A DNA stretch of 64,000 nucleotides from Aliterella atlantica CENA595 (lineage in GTDB: Bacteria; Cyanobacteriota; Cyanobacteriia; Cyanobacteriales; Chroococcidiopsidaceae), in the NCBI RefSeq assembly GCF_000952155.1, contig NZ_JYON01000007.1:62001-126000 (forward strand), given 5' to 3'. A program made the translations under genes and the position numbers. This document shows, piece after piece, positions 8,316 to 16,110 of this stretch; position 1 is the stretch's first letter; each line of letters begins with the position of its first letter. The notes below the pieces were generated by a model. It did no database searches. It was given only the letters and a program-made list of their open reading frames with translations, and had not been told where the DNA came from.

Positions 8316-8317
8316 TT
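8279..8317. terminator. AT-rich inverted repeat at the end of the nuclease gene
   Basis: AAATAAAATTT at 8279-8289 and AAATTTTATTT at 8307-8317 are perfect inverted copies separated by 17 bases. The right arm includes the stop codon of the nuclease gene (8316-8318). The stem has no G-C pairs, so it is weak; it may help end transcription from either side. Confidence 0.35.
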
Positions 8318-8870
8318 AGCTTTTGCGACTGCGATATGCCCAAGGTTCGACAAATTTGGGGTCGCTCCAAATGCCTAAACGACGATTTTTAGCTTCTGTT
8401 TCAGCTTGTTCTACTACCGTTGCACTAGGACAATTTTTGAGATAGGGACGGTAAACTAAAGCCAAACCTTCACGGGCTAAGACTTCTTGAATTAAAGTGC
8501 GATCGCTTAAACGGACTTCACTAATTTTACGCCCATAGCGGTCAGTATCAGTTACAGTTAAAGTTACGCGATCGCCTTTTTGCTTGAGCAACTGTTCGAC
8601 GCGCATTTGAGCTTGATTTCCCCATTTAAACTGGTCTTTATCTACAGCTTTTTTACTTAGCTTCTCAGCCTTGGTATGGGCAATTTCGGGAGCATCCACG
8701 CAGGCAAAACGGACTTTAACATTAGTTCCCGTAGCATCTACAACAGTTAGAGTATCGCCATCGCTGACACGCTCAACAGAGTATTGATTTGCCCTAGATT
8801 GAGGATTGCAGGCAAATAAGCCAAAAGCAACGAAAACTGTAAGTAACCCTAAAAATAACCTGCCAAGCAT
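8316..8870 (-). CDS. Thermonuclease (SNase)-like lipoprotein
   Basis: 184 residues. The N-terminus is a lipoprotein signal ending LFAC (Cys21), so the protein should be anchored outside the plasma membrane. The SNase OB-fold follows from about 30 to 170: VSDGDTL (Asp37, Asp39), VRFACVDAPE (Arg54, Asp59, Glu62), TDTDRYGRK and REGLALVYRPY. Calcium-dependent cleavage of DNA and RNA is the known family activity; the catalytic set looks largely complete. Possible role in nucleic-acid scavenging is inference. Stands alone and divergent from the ferritin-like gene. Confidence 0.9.
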   Translation of the reverse strand: MLGRLFLGLLTVFVAFGLFACNPQSRANQYSVERVSDGDTLTVVDATGTNVKVRFACVDAPEIAHTKAEKLSKKAVDKDQFKWGNQAQMRVEQLLKQKGDRVTLTVTDTDRYGRKISEVRLSDRTLIQEVLAREGLALVYRPYLKNCPSATVVEQAETEAKNRRLGIWSDPKFVEPWAYRSRKS

Positions 8871-8965
8871 CGCTTTATCTACACAAACCTAGTGGTGCAA
8901 TTTTAGCAGGCGATCGCTAGCATAGGTGATGTGGACTCCTTACACAAGCATAAACTTACACTTAC

Positions 8966-9727
8966 ATGAGCTTATCTACTCACGTTTTGCATCTACTTGG
9001 TTCTAGCGGCGTGGCATATTTCTTAGCAAAATCAATCCGCGACCCTTTAACACGCCCTAATACTCTAGCAGGGTTTCAACTCGCTGAATCTGGTGCTGTA
9101 CCGATGCTAGAAACACTCAGCGCACGGGCAAAAGCCGAGGGCGATACTTGGTTAGCCGAAAAACTAACTAAACACGCCGCTGATGAAAACAGACACGGAC
9201 AAATCTTTGCTCACGCCTTGAAGCAATTAAATAAACAAGTCATTGACTTTAAAAATCAGCCAAAAAAACCAGAGAAGACAACTAAAGAGCGTCAGCGCAG
9301 CCCATTTTTTGATGCTTTCTTTGAGGGTTATACTTCCGAGCAACTCAAACCAGATGTAATCGACTGGAATGTATTTATTGCTAGTACCTATATTTTAGAG
9401 TTGGATGCCAGTAAGGATTTTGCACGGATGGCGAAAGTTCTCCCAGAGGACGAGCAAACTAGCCGCAATCTCAAGAAAAGCTTACTTAGTATTGCTAACG
9501 ATGAAACAGGTCATGCAGCATACCTGTATGAAGCGCTGAAGCGACGAATGAGCGCTGCGGATGCGGATAAGCTTATAGCCGACTGGCGCACGCGCAAGGT
9601 AAATGCAATGTTTGCGATGATTGGCGGTTTGTTAAAGCCAGATAACAAGCAACCGACGTTAGTTCAAGAGGGCGTTCCGCCTGAGATGTTGGAGGAGCAA
9701 GCTAATTCTGACTTAGCTGTTGCCTAA
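8966..9727 (+). CDS. Ferritin-like diiron protein of unknown function
   Basis: 253 residues, all-helical in appearance. Potential diiron ligands are Glu41 (QLAESGA), Glu74 and His77 (DENRH), Glu145 (ILELDAS), Glu180 and His183 (NDETGH): two E-x-x-H pairs plus two single glutamates, the spacing of the ferritin-like superfamily. A charged linker near 95-112 (KKPEKTTKERQRS) splits the bundle. I cannot assign a substrate; MiaE-like hydroxylases and ferritin-like oxidases are alternatives. Transcribed alone; followed by a purine/pyrimidine repeat at the convergent junction with the SLH gene. Confidence 0.7.
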   Translation: MSLSTHVLHLLGSSGVAYFLAKSIRDPLTRPNTLAGFQLAESGAVPMLETLSARAKAEGDTWLAEKLTKHAADENRHGQIFAHALKQLNKQVIDFKNQPKKPEKTTKERQRSPFFDAFFEGYTSEQLKPDVIDWNVFIASTYILELDASKDFARMAKVLPEDEQTSRNLKKSLLSIANDETGHAAYLYEALKRRMSAADADKLIADWRTRKVNAMFAMIGGLLKPDNKQPTLVQEGVPPEMLEEQANSDLAVA

Positions 9728-9730
9728 TTT

Positions 9731-9846
9731 TGGAGACAAGGAGGACAAGGGGGACAAGGAAGAACATTAGAGAGTTGAATCTAATATTAGCAAGCTCATC
9801 TCCCCCTGCCTCCCCTGCTCCCCCTGCTCCCCCCGCTCCCCCTGCC
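9731..9846. repeat. Purine-rich and pyrimidine-rich repeat pair between convergent genes
   Basis: A G/A-rich tandem (GGAGACAAGGAGGACAAGG, then GGGGACAAGG) at about 9731-9762 is followed after some 40 bases by a C/T-rich tandem (CTCCCCCTG repeated about five times) at about 9799-9846. The two blocks are roughly complementary and may form a long imperfect hairpin. The array ends exactly at the stop of the SLH-type gene. Confidence 0.7.
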
Positions 9847-10175
9847 TAAGATTGTCTCTCTGTCTGCGGTTGCGCCTGGCTGGGTGTCGGTTGGAGTTTG
9901 TCAAACGCATCGCGTGGTGTTGCTTGACGGAATGCTCCGCAGTAGTGCATGGTCATTACTGCTTTAAATGCCCAATGATCCCTTGGTACATCGCTAAATG
10001 GTAAGGGTAGGGTTTCTGCACGATTTTCGACACAAGCGTTTAATACTTGGTTGTCTGGTGCAGTGGTGGGAGTTTGATTTGTGGGAGTAGATGGTGCTGT
10101 TTCTTGCGCTTTTACTGGTGCAATTAAGCTAGTGGCTGCAAGGATAGTGGCTGTTGCTAAAAGTTTCAGGTTCAT
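9846..10175 (-). CDS. Small exported protein with one SLH-like segment
   Basis: 109 residues. A signal peptide covers residues 1-23 (core LLATATILAATSLIAPVKA). A threonine/proline-rich linker follows (about 25-42), then LPFSDVPRDHWAFKAVMTMHYCGAF, which matches the start of a surface-layer homology motif (F-DV---HWA---I----G). Only one SLH repeat is present, whereas cell-wall anchors usually carry two or three, so this may be a short accessory or truncated member. The C-terminal Q/P-rich tail TPSQAQPQTERQS abuts the repeat array. Confidence 0.7.
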   Translation of the reverse strand: MNLKLLATATILAATSLIAPVKAQETAPSTPTNQTPTTAPDNQVLNACVENRAETLPLPFSDVPRDHWAFKAVMTMHYCGAFRQATPRDAFDKLQPTPSQAQPQTERQS

Positions 10176-10264
10176 AGAACAAATGTATTAGAGCCTATTA
10201 TTTATTTTGTAGCGCACGAGACGCTATCGTAAAATGCGATCGCACCTAAAAGGAGAAATAAAAA

Positions 10265-10984
10265 TTGCTGACTTTGGGAGTAAATATCGATCATATTGCA
10301 ACAATCAGACAAGCGCGGCGGACGGTAGAACCTGACCCTGTGGCGGCGGCGGTGTTGGCAGAATTAGGCGGTGCTGATGGAATTACGGTGCATTTGCGCG
10401 AAGATAGGCGACACATTCAAGATAGGGATGTCCGCTTACTGCGGCAAACTGTGCGATCGCATCTTAATCTAGAAATGGCTGCTACTGATGAGATGGTAGC
10501 TATAGCTTTGGATATTAAACCTGATTACGTTACTTTAGTGCCGGAGAAACGGGAAGAAGTAACGACCGAAGGCGGATTAGATATAGTCGGTCAAAGCGAT
10601 CGCATTGGTGAAATAGTAGGTAAATTACAATCTGCTGATATTCCCGTTAGTTTATTTATTGATGCCGACCATGCACAAATTGATGCATCTGTCAAGGTAA
10701 AGGCTAAATTTATTGAATTGCATACTGGACAGTATGCGGAAGCGAAAAATGAAGCTAGCCGTAAAAAGGAATTAGAAATATTAGCTCAAGGTTGCAAGCA
10801 AGCAATAGAAGCAGGTTTGAGAGTTAATGCAGGTCACGGCTTAACTTATTGGAACGTTTACCCTGTTGCTTGTATTCCAGGGATGGAAGAACTAAATATC
10901 GGTCATACAATTATTAGTCGTGCTGCTTTAGTAGGGATGGAAAGAGCGGTAAGAGAAATGAAACAGGCAATGCGTATTCAGTGA
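10265..10984 (+). CDS. pdxJ: Pyridoxine 5'-phosphate synthase
   Basis: Condenses 1-deoxyxylulose 5-phosphate with 3-amino-2-oxopropyl phosphate, the ring-closing step of de novo vitamin B6 synthesis. 239 residues, the family length, with the typical beginning [17 protein letters not shown] and motifs [21 protein letters not shown] and [10 protein letters not shown]. The start is TTG at 10265 with AAAGGAG about 9 bases upstream; no ATG fits. The stop codon is the TGA inside the first AGTGACC heptamer of the downstream array. Confidence 0.95.
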   Translation: MLTLGVNIDHIATIRQARRTVEPDPVAAAVLAELGGADGITVHLREDRRHIQDRDVRLLRQTVRSHLNLEMAATDEMVAIALDIKPDYVTLVPEKREEVTTEGGLDIVGQSDRIGEIVGKLQSADIPVSLFIDADHAQIDASVKVKAKFIELHTGQYAEAKNEASRKKELEILAQGCKQAIEAGLRVNAGHGLTYWNVYPVACIPGMEELNIGHTIISRAALVGMERAVREMKQAMRIQ

Positions 10985-10997
10985 CCAGTGACCAGTG
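10980..10997. repeat. AGTGACC heptamer array overlapping the pdxJ stop
   Basis: AGTGACC AGTGACC AGTG starts at 10980; the TGA of the first unit (10982-10984) is the pdxJ stop codon. The same unit occurs after the lipoprotein gene (15554) and after rplB (minus strand, 59395-59425). Confidence 0.8.
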
Positions 10998-11052
10998 TTG
11001 CACTTATTCTTGAGTAAGAGCCTAAATATCTGATAAGCGATCGCTAATTTGA

Positions 11053-11092
11053 ATATAATACGTTTGCAACCCGCTTAACTGCGGGTTTTGCT
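11053..11092 (+). promoter_or_regulatory. TATAAT box followed by a hairpin ahead of ycf54
   Basis: TATAAT lies at 11053-11058, and a stem AACCCGC (11068-11074) / GCGGGTT (11081-11087) followed by TTGCTT lies just after it. The hairpin could be the pdxJ terminator, read from the left. If the -10 box is used, the hairpin would instead sit at the very 5' end of the ycf54 mRNA. No good -35 box is visible. Confidence 0.5.
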
Positions 11093-11126
11093 TGTCAGGT
11101 AAAAATTTAAGGAAATAATTTAAAAA

Positions 11127-11456
11127 ATGACAACTTACTACTACGTTTTAGCCAGCGAACACTTTTTGTTAGAAGAAGAACCTACAGACGAAGTATTAAA
11201 AGAACGTACTCGTCACTACCACGAAAACGAGAAAGAAATCGATTTTTGGTTAGTCAAGCAGCCAGCATTTTTAGCAGCGCCAGAAATGGCAGAAATTAAA
11301 GCTAAATGTCCTCAACCAGCAGCAGCAATTATCTCTACCAATCCTGAATTTATTACTTGGCTGAAACTGCGCCTAGAATACGTACTAACAGGAGAATTTA
11401 CTGCTCCTTCCAATACTATCCCCGCTCCCCTAGCATCGCTAGCCTCAGTTGTCTGA
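11127..11456 (+). CDS. ycf54: Ycf54, Mg-protoporphyrin IX monomethylester cyclase partner
   Basis: Small soluble protein needed for assembly or activity of the oxidative cyclase (AcsF) that makes ring E of chlorophyll. 109 residues. The recognisable segments are TTYYYVLASEHFLLEEEP, KEIDFWLV-QPAFL, KCPQPAAAIISTNP and FITWLKLRLEYVLTGEF, in the order known from Ycf54. A loosely conserved serine/proline-rich tail follows. ATG at 11127 is preceded by AAGGAAATAA. No chlorophyll genes are adjacent. Confidence 0.93.
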   Translation: MTTYYYVLASEHFLLEEEPTDEVLKERTRHYHENEKEIDFWLVKQPAFLAAPEMAEIKAKCPQPAAAIISTNPEFITWLKLRLEYVLTGEFTAPSNTIPAPLASLASVV

Positions 11457-11759
11457 TAATTTATTTTTCACCTGCATATAAAATTAAGGACATCCTCTAG
11501 ACAGAGACGCGCACCTAAGCTAGCTCCAAGACTTAATAGATTAGAAGTATTTGGGTAGTTTCCCAACTTAGTATGCCTACATAGTAGACTTCTTGCGAAA
11601 GCCTATATGTGTAGCAATTTGTTCAAAAATTTAGTAGTCCGCGCAGGCGGACTTTGTTTGTGTAGTCACGAATTCCATTCGCCATATACTTTTGCTAGAG
11701 GTTCAATATACTCTTGAAGGCATATGTCTTATAATGCATAATAAGGGTTAGCAATATTG
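11457..11759. other. Intergenic region with a dispersed repeat
   Basis: About 300 bases between ycf54 and the toxin gene. The right half holds the palindromic repeat at 11636-11684. TATAAT at 11730-11735 lies 25-30 bases before the toxin start and may be its -10 box, with TTGAAG 17 bases upstream (11714-11719) as a plausible -35 element. No ORF of note. Confidence 0.5.
11636..11684. repeat. Palindromic dispersed repeat (AGTCCGC-GCAG-GCGGACT type)
   Basis: AGTCCGC (11636-11642) and GCGGACT (11647-11653) form a perfect 7-bp stem, followed by TTGTTTGTGTAGTCACGAA and TTCCATTCGCC. This string is familiar as a short repeat scattered in many cyanobacterial genomes (from memory, not searched). The second half, ACGAATTCCATTCG, is itself an imperfect palindrome. 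Confidence 0.6.
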
Positions 11760-12203
11760 ATGCAATGGGTCGTCGAGTTTTATGAAGATTTTAAAGCAGA
11801 GTTTGAAGAGTTAGACACAAAAGTACAAGACGAGTTACTTGCCATAGCTATTCGTTTGGAGGAGCGTGGACCCCTTTTAGGAAGACCAGCAGTTGATACG
11901 CTTAAGGGTTCGTCTTACCCAAACATGAAAGAATTGCGCTTTGATGCTGCTGCTGGAACTTGGCGCGTGGCGTTTGCTTTTGACCCAAGACGACGAGCAA
12001 TTTTACTGGTTGCAGGTGACAAATCAGGGATAAGTCAAGACTTTTTTTATGAGCAACTGATAAGAAAAGCAGATAAGCGATTTAAACATCATTTACTAGA
12101 TTTAGAGAAAGAAGCGTGCAATGAGAACAACTCTGAAGGAAATGCTAGAAAGTCTACCAGCAGAACGAGTCCAAAGAATACAGGCAAGAGCAAAAGAGCT
12201 TGA
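11760..12203 (+). CDS. HigB/RelE-like toxin of a type II toxin-antitoxin pair
   Basis: 147 residues from the ATG at 11760 (a TTG lies one codon earlier). Residues about 1-118 match the HigB/Gp49-like RelE superfamily: LGRPAVDTLKGS, NMKELRFD, TWRVAFAFDPRRRAILLVAGDKSG and FYEQLIRKADKRF. Such toxins cleave mRNA on the ribosome. From codon 121 the frame runs on for 27 residues inside the antitoxin gene, giving a basic, serine-rich tail (RKSTSRTSPKNTGKSKRA) not usual in the family. Loss of an earlier stop codon is the likely cause. Confidence 0.87.
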   Translation: MQWVVEFYEDFKAEFEELDTKVQDELLAIAIRLEERGPLLGRPAVDTLKGSSYPNMKELRFDAAAGTWRVAFAFDPRRRAILLVAGDKSGISQDFFYEQLIRKADKRFKHHLLDLEKEACNENNSEGNARKSTSRTSPKNTGKSKRA

Positions 12204-12513
12204 AGCTGAAGAAAAAGCAATGTCATTAAGTGAACTGAGAAAATCGCTTTCTTTTACTCAAGAAGATATTGCTAATATCCTCGAAGTTGGTCAAGCAAGC
12301 ATCTCGCGAACTGAAAAACGAAAAGACCAATTAGTATCAACAATACGAGAGTATGTGGGAGCAATGGGAGGCGAACTAAAGCTTGTAGTCGACTTTCCAG
12401 ACCGTCCATCTATCAAGTTGGCTGATATAGAAATTGTTGACAAGCATAAGGGTGAACTTATTAAAAAAAGCAAGCAAAAGCGTAGCAAATCAAAACCACC
12501 TACTTGCGTTTAA
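12121..12513 (+). CDS. HigA/XRE-type antitoxin with helix-turn-helix
   Basis: 130 residues. An N-terminal helix (MRTTLKEMLESLPAERVQRI) is followed by a Cro/C1-type helix-turn-helix at about 36-80 (LSELRKSLSFTQEDIANIL, QASISRTEKR) and by REYVGAMGGELKLVVDFPDRP, the usual extension of this antitoxin group. The C-terminus is lysine-rich. It should neutralise the upstream toxin and repress the operon. Its start lies 83 bases inside the toxin gene, an unusually deep overlap; the MRTTLKEM beginning fits related antitoxins, so the start looks right. Confidence 0.87.
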   Translation: MRTTLKEMLESLPAERVQRIQARAKELEAEEKAMSLSELRKSLSFTQEDIANILEVGQASISRTEKRKDQLVSTIREYVGAMGGELKLVVDFPDRPSIKLADIEIVDKHKGELIKKSKQKRSKSKPPTCV

Positions 12514-12542
12514 TCCATCCCTTGTAAGAACGGATTTGAATT

Positions 12543-12998
12543 TTAATAAGCGGGTGCAGCCAGCCAAGAAATAGTAATACCAAGCGCCGAACCAACAATT
12601 ACTTGAAAAGGCGTGTGTCCGAGTAATTCTTTAAGCTTATCTTCGTTAAATTCGTGGTCTTTGCTAAATAATTCATCAATCATTTGATTGAGAATGCGGG
12701 CTTGCTTACCTGCGGCTTGACGCACGCCAGCAGCATCGTACATTACAATAATGGCAAAAATAGTTGCGATCGCAAATTCAGGACTTGCCCAACCGGATGT
12801 TTGTCCTACACCAGTAGCTAAAGAAGTAACTAATGCAGAATGGGAACTAGGCATTCCGCCAGTAGTAGTCAGAACGCGGACATTCAATTTACGATTTTTG
12901 GCTACGTCAACAATTAGCTTGATAGCTTGAGCAATAAGACAAGCGATCGCAGCAATAAATAGTACGCTGTTATTTAGAATGTCGCCAAAGTCCTGCAT
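12543..12998 (-). CDS. Divergent PAP2-family (DUF212) membrane protein
   Basis: 151 residues with about four membrane segments. The phosphatase-like signature GGMPSSHSALVTSLATG near residue 47-63 and MYDAAGVRQAAGKQA near 87-101 mark the DUF212 group, distantly related to acid phosphatases and vanadium haloperoxidases. A lipid phosphate substrate is possible but unproven. It lies 59 bases downstream of crtE on the same strand, a frequent neighbour in cyanobacteria, so a link to prenyl diphosphate metabolism is a reasonable inference. Confidence 0.88.
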   Translation of the reverse strand: MQDFGDILNNSVLFIAAIACLIAQAIKLIVDVAKNRKLNVRVLTTTGGMPSSHSALVTSLATGVGQTSGWASPEFAIATIFAIIVMYDAAGVRQAAGKQARILNQMIDELFSKDHEFNEDKLKELLGHTPFQVIVGSALGITISWLAAPAY

Positions 12999-13057
12999 AG
13001 TATTTCATTGAGAGAATAAAGGGTCGAGAAAATTTATAGATATTTGACTTTTGGCGG

Positions 13058-13984
13058 TTAGTGAGTGCGGCTAGTGATATAGTGAGCGATCGCAATTAGC
13101 GGTGTAGCTTTGTCTCCAAATGGCTCTAACTGTGAGATTGCTGAGGAAATTAATTGTTGAGCTTGATTTTTTGATTCTTCTATCCCCCACAAACTAGGAT
13201 AGGTAACTTTCTGCGCCTGCAAATCTTTTCCGGCTGTTTTGCCTAGTTCTTCTTGGGTAGCAGTGATATCCAAAATGTCGTCAATAATTTGAAACGCCAA
13301 ACCGATATTTTGAGCATAGCGAGATAAACGCTGTAAGTCTTCTGCTGACGTTCCTGCCAAAATACCTCCACAAACTACACAAGCTTCTAACAAAGCCGCA
13401 GTTTTATGGTTGTGAATAAAGTTTAAAGTCTCTATCGACACATCTGTTTTTGCCTCTGATTCGAGGTCAACTACTTGACCCCCAACTAATCCTGCTGCAC
13501 CTACTGCTTTTCCTAGCCTGGCAATTACCTGTAAAACTCGTTCGGCAGGTACATTTTTCGTATTAGCGGCAACAAATTCAAAAGCATAAGCGAGCAAGCC
13601 ATCGCCAGCTAATATGGCAATATCATCACCATAAACTTTGTGATTGGTAAGTTTACCTCGGCGATAATCGTCATTATCCATTGCTGGCAAATCGTCGTGG
13701 ATTAATGACATAGTATGGATCATTTCCAGCGCACAAGCTGTAGGCAAAGATGTTTCTGTGTTACCGCCTGCCATTTGGCAAGTAGCGAGACAAAGAATCG
13801 GACGCAGGCGCTTACCTCCAGCTAACAGCGAGTAGCGCATTGCTTCGTATATTTTCTCTGGGTAAATAACAGGAATCGCACGGTCTAAAGCTGCTTCTAC
13901 AATAGTTTGTTGCTCTTGTAGATAGGCTGATAGGTTAAACGGGGCTTGTCCTGAATTCATTTGCAGATTATCCGTTGCTACCAT
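13058..13984 (-). CDS. crtE: Geranylgeranyl diphosphate synthase
   Basis: Makes C20 geranylgeranyl diphosphate for carotenoids, the phytyl chain of chlorophyll and quinones. 308 residues. The first aspartate-rich motif DDLPAMD (Asp97, 98, 103) with DDYRRG, the GGKRLRP substrate loop near 57-62 and the second motif DDILD near residue 237 are intact. The residues before the first motif (MSLIHDDLP) are small or polar, as in synthases that make long products. Lies between folD and the DUF212 gene and is probably co-transcribed with them. Confidence 0.94.
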   Translation of the reverse strand: MVATDNLQMNSGQAPFNLSAYLQEQQTIVEAALDRAIPVIYPEKIYEAMRYSLLAGGKRLRPILCLATCQMAGGNTETSLPTACALEMIHTMSLIHDDLPAMDNDDYRRGKLTNHKVYGDDIAILAGDGLLAYAFEFVAANTKNVPAERVLQVIARLGKAVGAAGLVGGQVVDLESEAKTDVSIETLNFIHNHKTAALLEACVVCGGILAGTSAEDLQRLSRYAQNIGLAFQIIDDILDITATQEELGKTAGKDLQAQKVTYPSLWGIEESKNQAQQLISSAISQLEPFGDKATPLIAIAHYITSRTH

Positions 13985-14060
13985 CCGTTGATTCCTTATA
14001 TCGCTGCTGTGATACCCGTAACAATTTTACGGGCTTTGGGGAATTTTGCAGTACAAAATT

Positions 14061-14945
14061 TTAGACACTTATGCCATGAAGCTGACAATAGCTGTTAAAA
14101 GTATTTTGCAGCAACATAGCTACAGTCATCGGTCCTACACCACCAGGAACCGGAGTAATCAATTGCGCCACTTTCTGCACCGAGTCAAAGTCAACATCGC
14201 CAACCAAACGACTTTTACCATTAGCATCCGTAACCCGACTGATACCAACATCGACAACAACAGCCCCAGGTTTCACCATTGCAGCAGTAATTAAACCAGG
14301 GCGACCAACAGCAGGGATGAGGATATCACCTTGCTTGGTAATAGATTGGAGGTCGTGAGATTTAGAGTGAGCGATCGCTACTGTAGCATCTGCCTCTAAT
14401 AGCATCAATGCCAAAGGCTTGCCTACTAAAATACTCCGACCTACAACTACTGCTTGTTTGCCTTTGAGGTCAACTTGATATTCTTGCAATAGGCGCATAA
14501 CCCCAGCAGGCGTACAACTACGCAAACCTGGTTCTTGGCGCACCAGTCGCCCCAAACTTAGAGGATGCAATCCATCAGCATCTTTATTTGGTTCAATTTG
14601 GTGTAGCAAAGCAACCGAATCTAAGTGTTCGGGTAAAGGTAACTGAACTAAAATACCGTCTACTCGTTCATCTTGATTGAGGGCGTGAATTACTTGTTCT
14701 AGTTCTAGTTGGCTTGTATCAGCCGGAAAATGCTGCCCAAAAGATGCAATCCCCACATTAGCACACGCTCGTTCTTTATTACGCACGTAGGCGGCGCTAG
14801 CAGGATTATCGCCGACCATGACCACCGCTAAACCCGGCGAACGTCCGATTTGCGGGCTGAGAGCTTCTATTTGCGCTTTTAGCTGACTTTGGATACGTTC
14901 GGCTAAAGCTTTGCCATCAAGTAAGTTATTAGTTGTTGTACTCAT
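14061..14945 (-). CDS. folD: Bifunctional methylenetetrahydrofolate dehydrogenase / cyclohydrolase
   Basis: Interconverts 5,10-methylene-, methenyl- and 10-formyl-tetrahydrofolate in the cytosol. 294 residues. Typical motifs: [21 protein letters not shown] with the active-site Lys and Tyr, [55 protein letters not shown] and [15 protein letters not shown]. First gene of a minus-strand group with crtE and DUF212 (76 bases to crtE). Divergent from the lipoprotein gene across 203 bases. Confidence 0.96.
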   Translation of the reverse strand: MSTTTNNLLDGKALAERIQSQLKAQIEALSPQIGRSPGLAVVMVGDNPASAAYVRNKERACANVGIASFGQHFPADTSQLELEQVIHALNQDERVDGILVQLPLPEHLDSVALLHQIEPNKDADGLHPLSLGRLVRQEPGLRSCTPAGVMRLLQEYQVDLKGKQAVVVGRSILVGKPLALMLLEADATVAIAHSKSHDLQSITKQGDILIPAVGRPGLITAAMVKPGAVVVDVGISRVTDANGKSRLVGDVDFDSVQKVAQLITPVPGGVGPMTVAMLLQNTFNSYCQLHGISV

Positions 14946-15148
14946 TAAGATTACACAAAGATTTCTAACAAAAACTATTTAATCAATTAGCATTTTTTTA
15001 AGTGCAGCAAAAGTATTTTGCCCTTTTTTTAGCTTTGGCATTTACTTTGAGGGTGTGTTAGCAATTTAGAACCATTGACTAGGAACCGACTTAATTAAAG
15101 TTGCGATCGCACCTATTGAGTGTGTAAATATATTTGTAGCAAAAGGCA

Positions 15149-15553
15149 ATGAGGCAATTTACAGCAAAATCTCTAATATTTTTTAATCTTTTACTCGTTG
15201 GTGGATTAAGTGGCTGTGCGAGTTTGGCACAAGCTACCAATGGGATTAATTTTGGGCTGGGAAATAACATTACTAATATTAGCGATGCTAAATCGTCTCA
15301 ACAGCAAGGTATAGTTAATCTCCAAGGACAAGTAACTGATATTGTGCCGTTAATGGAACCTTGGCAAGCGTATCAACTGCAAGATGCCAGCGGTACAGTT
15401 TGGGTAATAACAAGTCAAGCAGGCTTAAGCAAAGCAGATAGAGTATTAATTAAAGGTAATTTGCGCTACCAAAGTATTCCTTTAGACAGACAAGAACTTG
15501 GAGACTTTTATATAGAGGAACAAGAAAGAACAAAACAGACCCCAGCATCTTAA
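15149..15553 (+). CDS. Putative lipoprotein with OB-fold-like domain
   Basis: 134 residues. The N-terminus is a lipoprotein signal, FNLLLVGGLSGC, with acylated Cys23. Residues about 52-125 read VNLQGQVTDIVPLMEPWQAYQLQDASGTVWVIT and VLIKGNLRYQ, a beta-rich pattern like bacterial OB-fold stress proteins. I do not recognise a named family and give no function. The stop is followed at once by AGTGACC heptamers and a hairpin at 15573-15600. Confidence 0.65.
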   Translation: MRQFTAKSLIFFNLLLVGGLSGCASLAQATNGINFGLGNNITNISDAKSSQQQGIVNLQGQVTDIVPLMEPWQAYQLQDASGTVWVITSQAGLSKADRVLIKGNLRYQSIPLDRQELGDFYIEEQERTKQTPAS

Positions 15554-15572
15554 CAGTGACCAGTGACCAGTT
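15554..15572. repeat. AGTGACC heptamer array directly after a stop codon
   Basis: The gene's TAA is followed by CAGTGACCAGTGACCAGT, two and a half heptamers. The same string, TAACAGTGACCAGT, follows the stop of rplB apart from one internal change. Confidence 0.8.
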
Positions 15573-15600
15573 AATCCCCATCAATGAACCCTTGGGGATT
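15573..15600 (+). terminator. Probable terminator hairpin after the lipoprotein gene
   Basis: AATCCCCA (15573-15580) and TGGGGATT (15593-15600) form a perfect 8-bp stem with a 12-base loop. The following bases are TAATCACG, so the T-run is poor; the call rests on stem strength and position 20 bases after the stop. Confidence 0.55.
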
Positions 15601-15672
15601 TAATCACGAAAATATTTTGTTTTTAACCATTAATAAATTAAGGGACTTCTACCAAAATAAATTTGGTAAATT

Positions 15673-16110
15673 ATGAGCAATTCAGTCCACGTAGCGATCG
15701 CTATCCTCTATCAAAATAACCAATTTCTGCTGCAACTGCGCGACAATATCCCCAACATAGTCCATCCAGGACATTGGGGATTATTTGGCGGACATCTAGA
15801 ACCTGGCGAAAACCCAGATATCGCCTTGCAAAGAGAATTGTTAGAAGAAATCGGCTATATACCACTAAACTTATTAAAATTTGGATGTTACCCTGATGCT
15901 CAAGCAGTTCGTCACGTTTATCACGCACCGCTAACGGTAGAACTAAATCAGCTAGTTTTACATGAAGGTTGGGACATGGATTTAGCAACAATTGAGCAGA
16001 TAAAACAGGGTAGTCGCCATTCGCAAAAAGCTGAAGGCGTATATCCATTAGTGCCTACTGTGCAAAAGATTTTGTTAGATTTTCAAAAGTCAAAACTATC
16101 TGAAAATTAA
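15673..16110 (+). CDS. Nudix hydrolase
   Basis: 145 residues. A complete Nudix box runs from Gly40 to Tyr62 (GHLEPGE, then RELLEEIGY), matching G-x5-E-x7-REUxEExGU, which binds magnesium and hydrolyses nucleoside diphosphate-linked compounds. The beginning VHVAIAILYQNNQFLLQLRD resembles Nudix enzymes acting on small nucleotides or sugars; the substrate cannot be told. Its TAA is followed immediately by the ATG of the aminotransferase gene, so the two are probably translated from one mRNA. Confidence 0.93.
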   Translation: MSNSVHVAIAILYQNNQFLLQLRDNIPNIVHPGHWGLFGGHLEPGENPDIALQRELLEEIGYIPLNLLKFGCYPDAQAVRHVYHAPLTVELNQLVLHEGWDMDLATIEQIKQGSRHSQKAEGVYPLVPTVQKILLDFQKSKLSEN

